A stretch of DNA of 46,328 nt, taken from an uncultured Oscillibacter sp. Lineage in GTDB: Bacteria; Bacillota; Clostridia; Oscillospirales; Oscillospiraceae. The DNA lies in contig CAJUMX010000020.1 in NCBI GenBank assembly GCA_910587705.1, positions 1 through 46,328 of the forward strand, in the 5' to 3' direction. Made by a program: the position numbers and the translations under genes. A model generated the notes under the pieces. It worked only from the letters and a program-made list of their open reading frames with translations. It did no database searches and had not been told where the DNA came from. Of this stretch, positions 31,911-39,597 are shown one piece after another (the first letter of the stretch is position 1; each line of letters opens with the position of its first letter).

Positions 31911-32780
31911 TCACTCCTTGAAATGCTCATGATTGAAAATGTGGTCCGCGCAGAAGCAGTGGTAGCCCGCGCAGCGGGAGCAGTAGCGAAATTCCAGGTC
32001 CGGATACTCCGTGTCGGTCCGGCCGCAGACGGAGCACTTGTGCCGGTAGCCCTGCTGGGCCTCCTTCTTCCGCTGCTGGCGGACGGCGGACTTGAACTGA
32101 ATGGTCTGGTGGGAGTTCCGGTGCCGGGCATAGGCCCGCCGCCGGTCCAGCTGGTCCACGATCTCGCACCAGAAGAAAATCAGGAAGTTCAAAAGGGCGA
32201 TGACGGGCAGCAGGGCGCTGAGCCAGTCTCCCCGGAACAGGGCGGCGATGATATCCACAGCGAAGAGTGCGATGTCCGCCAGGGCCAGCCACTTGGCCTT
32301 CACCGGGATGATGTACAGCAGCATTAGCTGGGCATCGGGGTACAAGGCGGCGAAGGCCAGGAACATGGACATGCCCACGTAGTAGGTCCCCATCAGCACG
32401 CCGTAGCCGAAGGCGTAATGGCTGACGACACCCGTGATGAGGGTCAGGACCACGCCGGAGAGGTAGTAGAGGTTGAATTTCGGCGTGCCCCACTCCCGCT
32501 CCAGCATGGAGCCGATAAAATACATGAAGTACAAAGACAAAATCAGGTTGAAGGGCTGTGTGCTCTCCGGCACAAAGACGAAGGTCAGCAGCCGCCAGAT
32601 CTGCCCGCGGAGGACCAGCCCCCAGTCAAAGTACAAAAACTGGATGGCCAGGCCGCTGGTCATCCGCAGCAGGAAAAAGGCGATGACGTTTCCAATGACG
32701 ATGTACAGCATGAGGTTGGGGACGCCGAAGTTTGGGTGCTGGAGCGCGAAGCGCTCCATGGCGCTGTTCAGCTTTCTCAA
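31911..32780 (-). CDS. Rhomboid-like membrane protein with C-terminal zinc ribbon
   Basis: The product is 289 aa from a TTG at 32780 with AGGAGGGAG upstream. The first 205 residues form about six helices with rhomboid features (IWRLLTFVFVPE, then YFIGSMLEREWG). The position of the active-site GxSG reads VGMSM: the serine (S138) is kept, but the second glycine and the partner histidine of the last helix are missing, so proteolysis is doubtful. The cytoplasmic tail (210-289) is basic and ends in paired Cys motifs C249/C252 and C267/C270, then HCFCADHIFNHEH, which would bind zinc. It heads the four-gene envelope operon. Confidence 0.82.
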   Translation of the reverse strand: MRKLNSAMERFALQHPNFGVPNLMLYIVIGNVIAFFLLRMTSGLAIQFLYFDWGLVLRGQIWRLLTFVFVPESTQPFNLILSLYFMYFIGSMLEREWGTPKFNLYYLSGVVLTLITGVVSHYAFGYGVLMGTYYVGMSMFLAFAALYPDAQLMLLYIIPVKAKWLALADIALFAVDIIAALFRGDWLSALLPVIALLNFLIFFWCEIVDQLDRRRAYARHRNSHQTIQFKSAVRQQRKKEAQQGYRHKCSVCGRTDTEYPDLEFRYCSRCAGYHCFCADHIFNHEHFKE

Positions 32781-32819
32781 GGAAGCTCCCTCCTGATTTT
32801 AGTTTTTGAGTTAAAGAGC

Positions 32820-32848
32820 ATTATACCCTCTTCCCAGGAAAAAGTCAC
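32820..32848 (-). promoter_or_regulatory. Promoter of the rhomboid-like/LTA-synthase operon
   Basis: Minus strand GTGACT (32848-32843), a 17-base spacer and TATAAT (32825-32820), about 40 bases before the TTG start. Confidence 0.65.
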
Positions 32849-32911
32849 CAACATTTTTTGAACATTGCCCTGATCGGGAAAAATTTCCGGCGAAAAAGGG
32901 CGTATGAGCCC

Positions 32912-32939
32912 TTGACAAACCGGCGATACCTGATACAAT
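32912..32939 (+). promoter_or_regulatory. Promoter of the metK riboswitch transcript
   Basis: Consensus TTGACA (32912-32917), a 16-base spacer and TACAAT (32934-32939) preceded by TGA. The transcript would start just before the riboswitch. Confidence 0.85.
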
Positions 32940-32956
32940 AAATGTTAAGTAAATAT

Positions 32957-33047
32957 CCTTATCAAGAGTGGCGGAGGGAACGGCCCGATGAAACCACGGC
33001 AACCTGCGTTTGAAAGGTGCCAAATCCGGCGGAAACGACAGATGAGG
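32957..33047 (+). ncRNA. SAM-I (S-box) riboswitch aptamer
   Basis: The conserved S-box core is present in order: CTTATCAAGAG, GGAGGGAACGGCCC (kink-turn), GATGAAACC, CGGCAACC and a closing GATGAGG. P1 pairs CCTTATC (32957-32963) with GATGAGG (33041-33047). With S-adenosylmethionine bound, P1 is stabilised and the downstream terminator forms, shutting off metK. Without it, GGAACG (33046-33051) can pair with CGTTTC (33069-33074) as an antiterminator. Confidence 0.95.
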
Positions 33048-33063
33048 AACGTGGAAGGATTTC

Positions 33064-33099
33064 CCGTGCGTTTCGCGTCGAAACGCGCGGTTTTTCTTT
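33064..33099 (+). terminator. SAM-dependent terminator of the riboswitch
   Basis: A 12-bp stem (CCGTGCGTTTCG / CGAAACGCGCGG, one G-U) with a 3-nt loop is followed by TTTTTCTTT. Its 5' arm contains the CGTTTC that the antiterminator would sequester. About 90 bases of leader, with further GC palindromes, remain before metK. Confidence 0.9.
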
Positions 33100-33190
33100 G
33101 CCGCCCACGGGCCGTTCAGCCGGCCGAAAACGTCCCAGCGCGCGGGAGAAACAGGCGCGCCGCCCTCTGAGGGCAGAAAAGGAGCACACC

Positions 33191-34378
33191 ATGGCAAGAC
33201 ATTATCTCTTCACCTCCGAGTCCGTGACGGAGGGGCATCCCGACAAAATCTGCGACCAGATTTCCGACGCCGTTCTGGACGCCATTTTGGAGCAGGACCC
33301 CCAGGGCCGGGTGGCCTGTGAGACCACCGCCTGCACCGGGCTTATCCACGTCATGGGCGAAATTACCACCACCTGCTATGTGGACATTGACAAAATTGCC
33401 CGGGAGGTGGTCCGGGACATCGGCTATGACCGGGGCAAATACGGCTTCGACTGCGACACCTGTGGCGTGATCACCTCCATCGACGAGCAGTCCGCCGACA
33501 TCGCCCTGGGCGTGGACAAATCCCTGGAAAACAAGAACAACGAGGAAGCGGAGCTGAACCACGGCGCGGGAGACCAGGGCATGATGTTCGGCTACGCCTG
33601 CGATGAGACGCCGGAGCTGATGCCCCTGCCCCTGGCCCTGGCCCAGAAGCTCTGCCTCCAGATGACCAAGGTCCGCAAGAGCGGTCTGGTCTCCTACATG
33701 CGCCCCGACGGCAAGAGCCAGGTCACCGTGGAGTACGACGAACACAACAACCCGGTCCGTATCGACACCGTGGTCATTTCCACCCAGCACAACCCGGATG
33801 TCACCCTGGAGCAGATTCGCCGGGACATGATCAATCTGGTGGCGAAGGAGGTCCTGCCCGCCGATATGCTGGACGAGGACACCAAGTACTATGTGAACCC
33901 CACCGGGCGCTTTGTCAAGGGCGGCCCCGCCGCCGACGCGGGCCTTACGGGCCGGAAGATCATTGTGGATACATACGGTGGCAGCGCCCCCCACGGCGGC
34001 GGCTGCTTCTCCGGCAAGGACCCCACCAAGGTGGACCGCTCCGCCGCTTACGCCGCCCGCTGGGTTGCCAAGAACATTGTGGCGGCGGGCCTTGCCAAGC
34101 GCTGCCAGATTGAGCTGGCCTACGCCATCGGCGTTGCCAAGCCCGTGAGCATCATGGTGGAGACCTTCGGCACGGGAACCGTCAGCGACGGGAAGCTGGA
34201 GGAGGCCGTGGCCAAGGTCTTTGACCTGCGGCCCACCGCCATCATCCGGGACCTGGACCTCCGCAAGCCCATCTACCGCAAGCTGGCCGCCTATGGCCAT
34301 ATGGGCCGGGAGGACCTGGGCGTGGCCTGGGAAAAGACTGACCGGGTAGAGGCTTTGAAGGCTGCTGTGAAGGAGTAA
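33191..34378 (+). CDS. metK: S-adenosylmethionine synthetase
   Basis: The product is 395 aa, full length. It makes S-adenosylmethionine from methionine and ATP. The start follows AAAAGGAG; the frame continues upstream only through the riboswitch leader. Signatures include TSESVTEGHPDKICDQISDA (ATP-site His16), GAGDQGMMFGYA and GGCFSGKDPTKVDRSAAY (phosphate loop). Its own product represses it through the SAM-I riboswitch. It is monocistronic with a strong terminator. Confidence 0.98.
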   Translation: MARHYLFTSESVTEGHPDKICDQISDAVLDAILEQDPQGRVACETTACTGLIHVMGEITTTCYVDIDKIAREVVRDIGYDRGKYGFDCDTCGVITSIDEQSADIALGVDKSLENKNNEEAELNHGAGDQGMMFGYACDETPELMPLPLALAQKLCLQMTKVRKSGLVSYMRPDGKSQVTVEYDEHNNPVRIDTVVISTQHNPDVTLEQIRRDMINLVAKEVLPADMLDEDTKYYVNPTGRFVKGGPAADAGLTGRKIIVDTYGGSAPHGGGCFSGKDPTKVDRSAAYAARWVAKNIVAAGLAKRCQIELAYAIGVAKPVSIMVETFGTGTVSDGKLEEAVAKVFDLRPTAIIRDLDLRKPIYRKLAAYGHMGREDLGVAWEKTDRVEALKAAVKE

Positions 34379-34407
34379 AGGCGCCCAGCTTTACCGAAGG
34401 AAACGGA

Positions 34408-34443
34408 AAAAAGGGGACGGCAAAACCATGCCGTCCCCTTTTT
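34408..34443 (+). terminator. Terminator of metK
   Basis: A perfect 15-bp stem (AAAAAGGGGACGGCA / TGCCGTCCCCTTTTT) with a 6-nt loop; the 3' arm supplies the T run. Confidence 0.93.
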
Positions 34444-34567
34444 GGGGAGTGCCTGCGCACGCATTTGATGGGAGAAACGCGGTGCGGGGGGGCGAACCTG
34501 TGAGTCTGCCTGTCTGCCGGAAGTGCCGGAGATTCCGGGAGAAGGGCGCAGGCTCGGCCGATTTCTA

Positions 34568-34596
34568 TTGACAGAAAACTGGGGTTGTGATAGCCT
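34568..34596 (+). promoter_or_regulatory. Promoter of the lipoprotein gene
   Basis: Consensus TTGACA (34568-34573), a 17-base spacer and a weak TAGCCT (34591-34596) with an upstream TGA. Confidence 0.55.
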
Positions 34597-34652
34597 GTAG
34601 CCGTTTAGCAGGAATATTCAGGTTGTTTCGAGAACCGAAAGGGAGGGTTTCC

Positions 34653-35411
34653 ATGAGACGCTTCAAGGCTCTGCTGCTTCTCTGGGCGCTTGCGTGCTTT
34701 CTGACCGGGTGCTCCTTCGCTGGGACCGGAGAGGGTGGCGGTGCGGCTCTGCCGCCGGCTCCCGTCCCCGCTTTGGAGGAGACCGGGGCGGCAGATGCGC
34801 CGAAGGAAACCGCTCCTCCCGCGGGGCCTTCGAAGGAGGCGGTGGCCGCCGCCCGGAAAGAGGCGCTGGAGAGCATGCCGCAGGAGCAGGTGGACCGGCT
34901 GACGGAGGCTGTGAAAACCGCAAACCTGTGGCTGGAGCAGATATACCTATACGACGATCTCTTTGGGAAGCTGGAGGACCCGGACAGTCTGTATTGGAAC
35001 TATTTCGACCAGAGCGGCGAAATTCAAATCGCCTGGGCCTATGACGGCAACCTGGACATGGACGCCGTCTGCGTCCGGGAGGGCCTCACGGAAGTGGAAT
35101 TTTACAGCCGATACGGCACGGCGGTCTCGGCGGTCAGCGATTACACAGCGGACGACTTCATCGCCCTGATGGAGGAGTTGGAGGCGTCCGCGCAGAATGA
35201 GGGCCTGAAAGCGGAGCTGCGAGAGCTGGCGGCGGAGATGGAGCTGGCAAAGGGCCACGAGATGGAGCGCGTGAACAACGTGTACAAAAAACTTCACGAC
35301 CTGGATTACTTCCTCCTGCGCTATGGGCCGGAGGTCTTGGACGGCTATGGGGCCGAATACGACAAATCCACGGTCTCCAAGTACTACGGCACGCTTCCCT
35401 TCTACACTTGA
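34653..35411 (+). CDS. Lipoprotein of unknown function
   Basis: The product is 252 aa from the ATG at 34653 (GGGAGGG upstream). Residues 1-20 are a lipoprotein signal with lipobox LTGC (Cys20), followed by a Pro/Ala/Glu-rich linker to about residue 65. The exposed part is mostly helical and acidic (EALESMPQEQVDRLTEAVKT, then a Tyr-rich segment and a long Glu/Leu helix around 185-215). No enzyme motif was recognised. It stops 4 bases before the stop of the convergent acetyltransferase gene, with no hairpin between. Confidence 0.78.
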   Translation: MRRFKALLLLWALACFLTGCSFAGTGEGGGAALPPAPVPALEETGAADAPKETAPPAGPSKEAVAAARKEALESMPQEQVDRLTEAVKTANLWLEQIYLYDDLFGKLEDPDSLYWNYFDQSGEIQIAWAYDGNLDMDAVCVREGLTEVEFYSRYGTAVSAVSDYTADDFIALMEELEASAQNEGLKAELRELAAEMELAKGHEMERVNNVYKKLHDLDYFLLRYGPEVLDGYGAEYDKSTVSKYYGTLPFYT

Positions 35412-35415
35412 GCCA

Positions 35416-35859
35416 CTACAGTGCCATAGAGAAAACCACCATATCCACCAGCTGTCGTCCCGCCTCGAAAATCGGGTGGTCGTAGTTGTCCAGGAAGAAG
35501 CCGTTCACCCGTCCACACTCCCGGAAGCCGCAAGCCTCGTAAAAGGGTACCGTCAACGGACTGTCCCCGGTGCCCACCAGAAGCCGCCTTCCCCGCCCCC
35601 GGTACTGCCGGACTACATGTTCTACCATGGCCCGCCCATAGCCTCGCCGCTGGCTCTCCGGAGCCACGGCGAGGTTTTTGATTTCAAAATCCCCGTCATC
35701 CTCCTCCGTCACCACGCACACGGCCTGAAGCCCGCTGTCATACAGGGCCCACAGCGTCCCCCGGTCCAGGTAGCGGCCTATCATGTCCTCCTGCTCGTCC
35801 CCCAGGAGGAGCAGCGGGAGGAAGTCCCGCCTATTGTCAGAAATTGTGCGAAATTCCAT
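35416..35859 (-). CDS. GNAT-family N-acetyltransferase (YvbK-like)
   Basis: The product is 147 aa. The acetyl-CoA loop reads QRRGYGRAM within IKNLAVAPESQRRGYGRAMV, a complete Q/RxxGxG/A motif, and the C-terminal part has the FYEACGF signature. It resembles the small YvbK type of acetyltransferase; the substrate is unknown. GGGAGG lies 5 bases before the ATG. It is a single gene, convergent with the lipoprotein and divergent from the 60-aa gene. Confidence 0.9.
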   Translation of the reverse strand: MEFRTISDNRRDFLPLLLLGDEQEDMIGRYLDRGTLWALYDSGLQAVCVVTEEDDGDFEIKNLAVAPESQRRGYGRAMVEHVVRQYRGRGRRLLVGTGDSPLTVPFYEACGFRECGRVNGFFLDNYDHPIFEAGRQLVDMVVFSMAL

Positions 35860-35890
35860 GAAAGCCTCCCTGCAAAACCGGGCAATCTAT

Positions 35891-35963
35891 GAACCTGTAT
35901 TCAGGACTGGGAGACGCCGGAGAGACTACCCAGACGGCGTTCCACCGTTTTGAGCACAGGTTC
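35891..35963. promoter_or_regulatory. Nested inverted repeats in the divergent region
   Basis: An 8-bp outer pair (GAACCTGT 35891-35898 / ACAGGTTC 35956-35963) encloses a 6-bp inner pair (ACGCCG 35914-35919 / CGGCGT 35935-35940). The right arm lies 21 bases before the 60-aa gene. It could be a structured leader or a two-site operator; it does not match an RNA class known to me. No clear promoter hexamers were found here. Confidence 0.45.
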
Positions 35964-35984
35964 TAAGCCCGGAGGTGATTTTGG

Positions 35985-36167
35985 ATGTACGGCGTAGAAT
36001 ATTTGAGCCTGGAGGACCTTTTGGATCAGGACCCCTCAGCTTACGAATTTTTCCAAACCCTGTCCCCGGAGGTCAAGGCTTTACTGGAGGAGGATGACAG
36101 CGTAACCTCCTTTGCCCGCCTCCAATCCAAGACGGCCCAAATGCGGCGGGCCGGACTGATGGAGTAG
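35985..36167 (+). CDS. 60-residue acidic protein of unknown function
   Basis: A short gene well supported by GGAGGTGAT about 6 bases before the ATG and by a hairpin right after the stop. The sequence is helical and acidic (SLEDLLDQDPSAYEFFQTL, then EVKALLEEDDSVTSFARLQS), without Cys or membrane segments. Its style resembles small clostridial proteins with a FF-x-LP/SP core followed by a Ser/Thr-Phe-x2-Leu helix, of unknown function. It could be a protein-protein adaptor; that is a guess. Confidence 0.72.
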   Translation: MYGVEYLSLEDLLDQDPSAYEFFQTLSPEVKALLEEDDSVTSFARLQSKTAQMRRAGLME

Positions 36168-36172
36168 GAAAA

Positions 36173-36200
36173 AGCCGCCTGGGCGTTTGCCCAGGCGGCT
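36173..36200. terminator. Hairpin between the 60-aa gene and the chemoreceptor gene
   Basis: A perfect 12-bp stem (AGCCGCCTGGGC / GCCCAGGCGGCT) with a GTTT loop. On the minus strand it is followed by TTTTTCC, so it best serves the chemoreceptor gene. Confidence 0.8.
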
Positions 36201-36212
36201 CCGCTGGTTTTC

Positions 36213-37874
36213 TCAATGGCCCCTCTTGAGCCGGAATTTCTTCGTCTCGTCCTCCAGCTTGTGGACCTCCTCGAAGAGCTCCGAGCTGACGGCGGCGGAT
36301 TCCTCGCTGCTGGCGGAGTTCGTCTGGACCACGGCGGAAATTTGGCCGATGCCCTCGGTGACCTGGGCAATGGAGGCGGATTCCGCTTGGACGGCCTCGG
36401 CGATGGCACCAATGGTGGTGTTGGACTGCATCACCAGGTCCAAGGTCTTTTTCAGGGACTCGGAGACCTGGCCCACAATGCGGCTTCCCTGCTCCGTGGC
36501 CTGGACGGAGTTGTCGATGAGGTCCTTGGTGGCCTTGGCGGCCTCGTCAGACCGGGTGGCCAGGGAGCGCACCTCGTCGGCCACTACGGCAAAGCCCTTT
36601 CCGGCGGAACCGGCCCGGGCAGCCTCCACGGCGGCGTTCAGCGCCAGAATGTTGGTCTGGAAGGCGATGTCCTCAATGGTGGCGATGATCCGCCCGATCT
36701 GCTCGGAGGACTTGGTGATGTCGCTCATGGCGGAGACCATCTGCTCCATCTGCTGGCCGCTGATGGTTACCTGCTCGCCGGTGAGGCGGGCGCTCTCCAA
36801 GGCCTCGGCGGCGGATTGGACGTTGCGGTTGGCGTTTTTGGAGAGGTCGTCCAGGGTGGCGTAGAGCTCCTCCACGGCGCTGGCCTGCTCCGTGGCGCCC
36901 TGGGCCAGAGCCTGCGCGCCGCTGGAGAGCTGTCCGGCATTGCTGGAGACCCGGCCCTGGGTGTGGACGATGCTGCCCAGGGTGTCGGAGATGGTGGCGG
37001 TGAAGCTGTTCAGAGACGACTCAATGGACTGGAAGTCGCCGATGTAGGGCGTGGAGGTGGCAACGTCGAAATTCCCCTGGGACAGCTGACCCATGATGTG
37101 GTTGATGTCCTCCACATAGCTGTTGATCAGGGACATGGATTTCTCCAGGGTCTTGGCCAGCTCGCCCAGCTCGTTCTCGGACTGATAGTCCATCTTCAAA
37201 TCCAGGCGGCCCTCCTGGAGGGGACGGGCCCGGTCGGTGATGCGCAGGATGGGCTTCACCACATGCTTGCCCACATAGGTGACCAGGCTGATGAGGCAGG
37301 CCAGCGCCAGCACCAGGCAGATGAAGCAGACCAGCTGCATCTGGAGGATCATGGAACGCATGCGGGCCAGGCCTTCGTTGTTGGCGGTGGTTTCCATTTC
37401 CACGATCTTGTCCAGCTTGCCCACCAGGGTGGTGATATTGGACAGGATGGTTTCCTGATAATAGTCCTGAGCCTGGGCGGGGCTGGTTTTCAGCAGTCCC
37501 AGAACATGGGTGGCGGACTCGTGGATCTCCTTATGCAGGGGCTCCAGCTCGTTGCGCAGGGTCAGGATGGCGGGGTCGGTGATTTCTTCGTTTCCATAGA
37601 TCCACTGGCCCAGGGCGCAGGTGGTGGGATCGGTGCTGCCGGTGAACTCGGCCCCGGCATAGAGGGCGTTGCTCAGGCCGCTGGCCCAGCGGTAGTGGGC
37701 GGTCTCTGCCCCTTGGGCCCGCTGGAGCAGTTCGGCGGCCTGGGTGTTTTCGTTCTGGACGCCTTGAATCCGCAAAATGTTGGCTGTGGTCACAAAGCTG
37801 AATAGCAGGATAGAGGCCAAGGCTGCGATTGCGCGGGTCCACACGGTTTTCTTAATACTCTTTTTCATGTTCAT
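36213..37874 (-). CDS. Methyl-accepting chemotaxis protein with extracytoplasmic CZB-like sensor
   Basis: The product is 553 aa. The ATG at 37874 is chosen because GGGAGG is upstream; the open frame beyond it covers the promoter. Helix 1 spans about 11-32, the sensor 33-178, helix 2 about 179-201, HAMP about 202-255, and the coiled-coil signalling domain runs to the end with the conserved tip EDIAFQTNILALNAAVEAAR. The sensor contains H60 (AHYRW), C86 (CALGQW) and H114/H118 (LHKEIH), the ligand pattern of the CZB zinc-binding domain, here placed outside the membrane. No che genes are adjacent. It would feed a CheA/CheW system elsewhere. Confidence 0.9.
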   Translation of the reverse strand: MNMKKSIKKTVWTRAIAALASILLFSFVTTANILRIQGVQNENTQAAELLQRAQGAETAHYRWASGLSNALYAGAEFTGSTDPTTCALGQWIYGNEEITDPAILTLRNELEPLHKEIHESATHVLGLLKTSPAQAQDYYQETILSNITTLVGKLDKIVEMETTANNEGLARMRSMILQMQLVCFICLVLALACLISLVTYVGKHVVKPILRITDRARPLQEGRLDLKMDYQSENELGELAKTLEKSMSLINSYVEDINHIMGQLSQGNFDVATSTPYIGDFQSIESSLNSFTATISDTLGSIVHTQGRVSSNAGQLSSGAQALAQGATEQASAVEELYATLDDLSKNANRNVQSAAEALESARLTGEQVTISGQQMEQMVSAMSDITKSSEQIGRIIATIEDIAFQTNILALNAAVEAARAGSAGKGFAVVADEVRSLATRSDEAAKATKDLIDNSVQATEQGSRIVGQVSESLKKTLDLVMQSNTTIGAIAEAVQAESASIAQVTEGIGQISAVVQTNSASSEESAAVSSELFEEVHKLEDETKKFRLKRGH

Positions 37875-37919
37875 AAACGATGTATCCTCCCACTCGGTTT
37901 TGGATTGGGCAATGGTTTT

Positions 37920-37947
37920 ATTATAGCATACTTCCATCATAATGCAA
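37920..37947 (-). promoter_or_regulatory. Promoter of the chemoreceptor gene
   Basis: Minus strand TTGCAT (37947-37942), a 16-base spacer and consensus TATAAT (37925-37920) preceded by TGC. Confidence 0.82.
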
Positions 37948-37989
37948 CAGGAACCGAAAAGTTGCCAGTGAAAATTTTTCCCAGAGTTC

Positions 37990-38009
37990 CGTGATTCAGC
38001 AAAATCACG
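37990..38009. promoter_or_regulatory. Dyad in the chemoreceptor-livJ gap
   Basis: CGTGATT, 6 bases, AATCACG forms a 7-bp dyad of operator size. The rest of the 366-base gap holds the two divergent promoters, and I saw no gene in it. Confidence 0.4.
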
Positions 38010-38161
38010 AAAACGAATGTCCGCCGATGGAGGACACGGGCGGGGTAAAATTTTCCTGGGGTTTTGGAATGTCCTCCTCTGGGAGACAAAAGAACGCCGG
38101 TTTGGAGGCGCAGTCTCCGGAGGCGGCAAAATCCGGGGAATCTTTCTGTGAAGAATTTACC

Positions 38162-38190
38162 TTGCAAAATTGGGAAAAAGGACGTAAAAT
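38162..38190 (+). promoter_or_regulatory. Promoter of the liv operon
   Basis: TTGCAA (38162-38167), a 17-base spacer and TAAAAT (38185-38190), about 50 bases before livJ. Confidence 0.75.
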
Positions 38191-38240
38191 AGTCGGCATA
38201 CTAGGGATGGAAGGTCCCGTCTAATAGGAGGATGAAAAGA

Positions 38241-39437
38241 ATGAAAAAGTTTTTTGCAATGCTGCTGACGCTGGCCATGGTCCTGAGCCTGGCCGCCTGC
38301 GGCGGCGGCGGTTCCCAGCCCTCCGGCGGTAGCTCCAGCAACGGCGGCGCCAGCGGGGACAAGGTGGTCAAAATCGGCGTCTTTGAGCCCGCCACCGGCG
38401 ACTCCGGCGCGGGCGGCAAGCAGGAGATGCTGGGCATGCAGTACGCCAACAAGGAAACGCCCACGGTGGTAATTGGCGGGGAAACCTATGCGGTTGAGCT
38501 GGTCTATGCCGACAACGCCTCCTCCGCCGACAAGGCGCCCACCGCCGCCTCTCAGCTGGTGAGCCAGGACGTGAGCCTGGTGCTGGGCACCTACGGCTCC
38601 GGCTGCGCCATCGCCGGCGGCCCCGTTTTTGGCGAGGCGGGCCTGGCTGCCATCGGCGTCACCTGCACGAACCCCGGCGTCACCGCGGGCAACGACTACT
38701 ACTTCCGCATCTGCTTCCTGGATCCCTTCCAGGGCACCGTCCTTGCCAACTTCGCCAGCGAGAAGTTCTCCGCCAAGAAGGCGTACCTCCTCGGTGAGCT
38801 GGGCAACGACTACGACCAGGGCCTTTTGAACTACTTTGAGCAGGCCTTCGACGGTGAGTGCGTGAAGGACTCCTTCCCCCCCAACACCTCCGACTTCTCC
38901 ACCTACCTGAACAAGGCCGTGGCCGAGGGCGTGGATGTCATTTTCTGCCCCGTGTCCATTGCCTACTCCACCCAGATCGTGAAGCTGGCCGCCTCCATGA
39001 ACCTGGATATCCCCATCCTGGGCTCCGACACCCTGGACAGCAACAAGGTTCTGGACGCCGCCAAGGGCTCCGACGTGCAGATTTACGTCTCCACCTTCTA
39101 CCAGGAGGGCGGCGCGCCGGACTTCGATAACGGAATCAAAGCCTGGCTGAACGAGGACTCCACGGCCATGACCAACAACGGAGGAAACGACACCATCGCG
39201 GCGGTAACGGCCATGGGCTATGACGCCTACTACGTGGCTCTGGAGGCGCTGAAGGCCGCCGGTTCTCCCGACAAGGCCGCGGTTAAGGCCGCCCTGCCCA
39301 GCCTGACCTATACCGGCGTCTCCGGCGACATCGCCTTTGACGAAGTGGGCGACGCCATCCGGGATACCGCCTATATCAAGACGGCGGACAACGCCGCCGG
39401 AGCTTGGACGCTGGAGACCGTCCAGACCGCCAAGTAA
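38241..39437 (+). CDS. livJ: Branched-chain amino acid-type ABC transporter substrate-binding lipoprotein
   Basis: The product is 398 aa. The ATG at 38241 is chosen because AGGAGG ends 9 bases before it; the ATG at 38232 abuts that site. A lipobox (LSLAAC, Cys20) and a Gly/Ser-rich linker lead to the two-lobed periplasmic-binding fold (VKIGVFEPATGDSGAGGKQE, then VSLVLGTYGSGCAIAG and ILGSDTLDSNKVL). It captures branched-chain amino acids or a related ligand outside the membrane for LivHMGF; exact specificity cannot be read. It is first in the operon. Confidence 0.93.
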   Translation: MKKFFAMLLTLAMVLSLAACGGGGSQPSGGSSSNGGASGDKVVKIGVFEPATGDSGAGGKQEMLGMQYANKETPTVVIGGETYAVELVYADNASSADKAPTAASQLVSQDVSLVLGTYGSGCAIAGGPVFGEAGLAAIGVTCTNPGVTAGNDYYFRICFLDPFQGTVLANFASEKFSAKKAYLLGELGNDYDQGLLNYFEQAFDGECVKDSFPPNTSDFSTYLNKAVAEGVDVIFCPVSIAYSTQIVKLAASMNLDIPILGSDTLDSNKVLDAAKGSDVQIYVSTFYQEGGAPDFDNGIKAWLNEDSTAMTNNGGNDTIAAVTAMGYDAYYVALEALKAAGSPDKAAVKAALPSLTYTGVSGDIAFDEVGDAIRDTAYIKTADNAAGAWTLETVQTAK

Positions 39438-39467
39438 AAAACCGAATACCTGCGCTTAAATCCGTTC

Positions 39468-39495
39468 GCCTGTCGGGGGCTTTCCCCCGACAGGC
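39468..39495 (+). terminator. Intercistronic hairpin livJ-livH (attenuator or mRNA stabiliser)
   Basis: A perfect 12-bp stem (GCCTGTCGGGGG / CCCCCGACAGGC) with a CTTT loop and no U tract lies in the only wide gap (160 bases) of the operon. A weaker hairpin (AGGC/GCCT) followed by TTTTT lies near 39530. Together they would let the binding protein be made in excess over the membrane parts. Confidence 0.7.
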
Positions 39496-39597
39496 ATCGG
39501 CGTTTCACAGGGTCGCCTCGAAAGAGGCTGGTTCGGCCTTTTTCGAGACGGTCCTTCGCGTCCCCTATCATCTTAAAAGACAAGGGAGGGTTCCCTC

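Noticed and set aside
34451..34553. GCCTGCGC / GCGCAGGC inverted pair flanking the metK-lipoprotein gap
   Set aside because: Eight GC bases about 87 bases apart are expected by chance at this base composition, and nothing else supports a structure.
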